Assembly: GCA_934518555.1 (NCBI GenBank)
Contig: CAKSXW010000001.1
Span: 1 to 64,000 of the forward strand
Direction of reading: 5' to 3'
DNA: 64,000 bases
From: an uncultured Faecalibacterium sp.
Lineage (GTDB): Bacteria; Bacillota; Clostridia; Oscillospirales; Ruminococcaceae
Shown one piece after another: positions 62,128-64,000 of this stretch. Each line of letters begins with the position of its first letter. Positions within the stretch are counted from its first letter, which is position 1. Below the pieces are notes generated by a model. The model ran no database searches. It was not told the DNA's origin and saw only the letters and a list, made by a program, of their open reading frames with translations. Position numbers and translations under genes: made by a program.

Positions 62128-63012
62128 ATGACGCTTTTTTCCTACGAGATCTTTGATGCCGTGGCACGGCAAGGCAGCTTCAACAAGGCTGCACAGCAGC
62201 TGCACCTTACCCCCTCTGCCATCAGCCATGCCATTGCGGTGATGGAGGAGGAGCTGGGCTTTGCGCTGTTCAACCGTGGCAAAAATGGCGTATCTATGAC
62301 CAGTTACGGTGCATCCTTGTACCCTTCTATCCGTGCAGTGCTGAACAGTGACGAGGCTTTGAAGCAGAGCATCGCCCGCCTCAACGGCCTGGAAAAGGGC
62401 AAGGTGAAGCTGGGGGCCTTCAACTCTGTGTGCGCCTCTTTGCTGCCGGGGCTGCTGAAGAGCTTTGCAACCCAGTACCCTCAGATCGAGATCGAAGTAT
62501 ACCAGGGCACCTACGACGATGTCAAGGAGTGGCTCCGCACCGGGCAGGTGGACATTGCCTTCCTTTCCTCCTCCTGCAAGGAGGAGTTCAACCTCACCGA
62601 GCTGTTCCAGGAGCCCCTGCTGTGCATCGTGCCCCAGGATTGGCCCACGCCTCCGGACGGGGTGATGACTCCGGCCCAGATGAACGGCCAGAGCTTTGTG
62701 GTGCAGTGCGACGCCACCGACGCCGAGATGCGCCAGTTCCTGAAGAAGTACAAGATCAGCACTGAACGCCGCTGCCACGTCATCGACGACCAGTCCAACA
62801 TCGCCATGGTGGAGGCCGGCCTGGGCATTTCCATCATGCCCCAGATGCTGCTGCGGGACTGCAAGGCTGCTGTGCACATCTACCCCATCCAGCCGGAGGA
62901 ATACCGGGTGGTGGGCCTGGCGGTCCAGCGTCCGGCTGCCATGGCCCCGGCGGTGGAGCAGATGTTCCACCACATCGTAGCCTACTGCCAGAACCTGGAT
63001 ATGGCCCTGTAA
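62128..63012 (+). CDS. LysR-family transcription regulator
   Basis: 294 residues. The N-terminal winged HTH (FDAVARQGSFNKAAQQLHLTPSAISHAIAVMEEELG, residues 8-42) and a periplasmic-binding-like C-terminal domain (VKLGAFNSVCASLLPGLL) are typical. I chose ATG 62128 (GGAGG nine bases upstream) instead of TTG 62122. LysR regulators often control the divergent gene, here TraX-like, but no target can be fixed. Confidence 0.93.
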   Translation: MTLFSYEIFDAVARQGSFNKAAQQLHLTPSAISHAIAVMEEELGFALFNRGKNGVSMTSYGASLYPSIRAVLNSDEALKQSIARLNGLEKGKVKLGAFNSVCASLLPGLLKSFATQYPQIEIEVYQGTYDDVKEWLRTGQVDIAFLSSSCKEEFNLTELFQEPLLCIVPQDWPTPPDGVMTPAQMNGQSFVVQCDATDAEMRQFLKKYKISTERRCHVIDDQSNIAMVEAGLGISIMPQMLLRDCKAAVHIYPIQPEEYRVVGLAVQRPAAMAPAVEQMFHHIVAYCQNLDMAL

Positions 63013-63031
63013 CAAACTATTTCCGTCTTTT

Positions 63032-63062
63032 GGCCCACGCTGTTCTTGCGTGGGCCTTTTTT
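63032..63062 (+). terminator. Terminator of the LysR gene
   Basis: GGCCCACGC (63032-63040) with GCGTGGGCC (63048-63056), then six T. Confidence 0.92.
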
Positions 63063-63116
63063 GCGCTCTGGGGGCTTTCTTTGCCGATTATTTACAAAAA
63101 GGTTGCATCTGCATCG

Positions 63117-63144
63117 TTGCAACCAGCAAAACCTATGGTATACT
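63117..63144 (+). promoter_or_regulatory. Promoter of the cyclophilin gene
   Basis: TTGCAA (63117-63122), 16-bp spacer, TATACT (63139-63144). The leader contains two short GC-rich hairpins before the AAAGGAG. Confidence 0.7.
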
Positions 63145-63220
63145 ATAAAGGAATCTGCGGCAGGGAGCCCTGCCGGTCCCACCCCCGTTGGGGGTCAACA
63201 AAAAGGAGTATTGTAGCGTT

Positions 63221-63697
63221 ATGGTTCGCATTACTATGGAAGACGGCGGCATCATCGACATCGAGCTGAACGAGGACGTTGCCCCCATCACCTGTGAGAA
63301 TTTCAAAAAGCTGGTCAGCCAGGGCTTTTACAATGGCCTGACCTTCCACCGGGTGATCCCCGGCTTTATGATCCAGGGCGGCTGCCCCCTGGGCACCGGC
63401 ACCGGCGGCCCGGGCTGGAACATCAAGGGTGAGTTTGCCGCTAACGGCGTCAACAACCCCCTCAAGCACACCCGTGGCGTCATCAGCATGGCTCGCAGCA
63501 TGAACCCCAACAGTGCCGGCAGCCAGTTCTTTATCATGCACCAGGATGCCCCCCACCTGGACGGCCAGTATGCCGCCTTTGGTAAGGTGGTCTCCGGCAT
63601 GGACGTGGTGGATAAGATCGCCGCTGTCCGCACCGACTGGAACGACAAGCCCACCACCCCGGTGAAGATGAGCACCGTGGAGCTCATCGAGGGCTAA
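63221..63697 (+). CDS. Peptidyl-prolyl cis-trans isomerase, cyclophilin type
   Basis: 158 residues. LTFHRVIPGFMIQGG with the catalytic Arg, GSQFFIMHQDAPHLDGQYAAFGKV, and HTRGVISMARSMNPNSAGSQ are cyclophilin signatures. The protein starts without a signal peptide, so it is cytoplasmic and helps proline isomerisation in folding proteins. Start at ATG 63221; AAAGGAG is 12 bases upstream; the earlier in-frame start (63188) overlaps the leader hairpin. Confidence 0.95.
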   Translation: MVRITMEDGGIIDIELNEDVAPITCENFKKLVSQGFYNGLTFHRVIPGFMIQGGCPLGTGTGGPGWNIKGEFAANGVNNPLKHTRGVISMARSMNPNSAGSQFFIMHQDAPHLDGQYAAFGKVVSGMDVVDKIAAVRTDWNDKPTTPVKMSTVELIEG

Positions 63698-63713
63698 GCT
63701 AAAATGTGATAAC

Positions 63714-63750
63714 AAAAAATCCCGACACCTTGCGGTGCCGGGATTTTTTA
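63714..63750 (+). terminator. Terminator of the cyclophilin gene
   Basis: TCCCGACACC/GGTGCCGGGA stem (one mismatch), A-run before and T-run after. Confidence 0.9.
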
Positions 63751-63960
63751 TTATAGAGACCCCTTCCGTCATCGCCTACGGCGATGCCACACTCCCCCTT
63801 TTGTCACCTACGGTGACATCTTCCCCCGGAGCGGGGGAAGTCGGCCCTCAAGGGGACGGCTTTTGTGCTGGTCGGAAACTTTGCGGTATCGCCATAAGGC
63901 GTCCCCTTGGGGGAGCTGCCGAGCGCAGTGAGGCTGAGGGGGTAATTTTCCCGTGAAAAT
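63751..63960. repeat. Palindromic repeat cluster
   Basis: No gene is seen here. It holds a chain of hairpins: ATCGCC-TAC-GGCGAT, TGTCACC-TAC-GGTGACA, CTTCCCCC-GGAGC-GGGGGAAG, and at 63901-63942 the copy of the atpG-atpD repeat. It looks like a cluster of dispersed intergenic repeats. Confidence 0.65.
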
Positions 63961-63996
63961 GCAATGCCGGACAGTCCGCAGACCATCCGGCATTGC
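63961..63996 (-). terminator. Likely terminator of a gene beyond the window end
   Basis: GCAATGCCGGA (63961-63971) pairs with TCCGGCATTGC (63986-63996). On the minus strand a weak ATTTTC follows. It may end a minus-strand gene past 64000. Confidence 0.5.
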
Positions 63997-64000
63997 ACTT

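Noticed and set aside
63188-63220. Earlier start for the cyclophilin
   Set aside because: The extra residues are encoded by the leader hairpin and lie before the AAAGGAG box.

Overview
The window is about 64 kb of a moderately GC-rich Gram-positive (Bacillota, Clostridia) chromosome. Low-GC-type Shine-Dalgarno sites, a glgC/glgD pair, LPXTG-anchored surface protein, an F-type ATPase with atpZ-atpI and the paired TIGR03915/TIGR03916 genes point to Oscillospiraceae/Ruminococcaceae. Faecalibacterium or a close relative is my best guess, by recall rather than by search.

Layout. 1-3.8 kb: 3' end of acetate kinase, a zinc-ribbon protein, cardiolipin synthase, uridine kinase, and an orphan cell-wall sorting signal. 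3.7-11.2 kb (minus): one ATP synthase operon atpZ-I-B-E-F-H-A-G-D-C with a single clear promoter; its c subunit carries a carboxylate in each helix, suggesting Na+ coupling. 11.3-13.4 kb (minus): a secreted repeat protein. 13.5-19.9 kb (minus): glycogen operon glgB-glgC-glgD-glgA; GlgB has a 120-residue basic, AT-hook-like tail. 20-21.4 kb (minus): a G5/3D-domain cell-wall protein behind a long leader. 21.8-24.6 kb (plus): a stand-alone phage tail-fibre/lysis cassette. 25-29.3 kb (plus): a 1428-residue LPXTG surface protein. 29.4-32.3 kb (minus): a two-gene DNA-repair pair and an XRE-S24 repressor. 32.5-32.7 kb: two tRNA-Ser genes.

32.66-61.03 kb is a complete-looking prophage of 28.4 kb, inserted in the 3' half of tRNA-Ser(GCT) and bounded by 68-bp direct repeats. 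On the minus strand, from attL outward, it carries lysis, tail fibre, tail, tape measure, neck, capsid, protease, portal, terminase, an HNH nuclease, an odd tRNA-like gene, a DUF1492-type regulator beside phased repeats, a DnaB-like helicase, an initiator gene with an embedded iteron origin, SSB, recombination genes and small early genes. The plus-strand lysogeny genes are a CI-like repressor, a DnaQ-BRCT protein, a Fic protein, the integrase and a proteasome-like Ntn hydrolase. After attR come a TraX-like membrane protein, a LysR regulator and a cyclophilin, then palindromic repeats.

How it fits together: the housekeeping operons need no special explanation. The points of interest are the tail/lysis cassette 10 kb from the prophage, which shares a 737-bp inverted repeat with the prophage fibre/XkdX region but has a different endolysin and holin; the serine-type Ntn hydrolase lying antisense in the early lytic unit; the origin and phased repeats in the prophage; the two-carboxylate c ring; and the tailed GlgB. 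All functions are inferred from reading the sequence; no database search was run.
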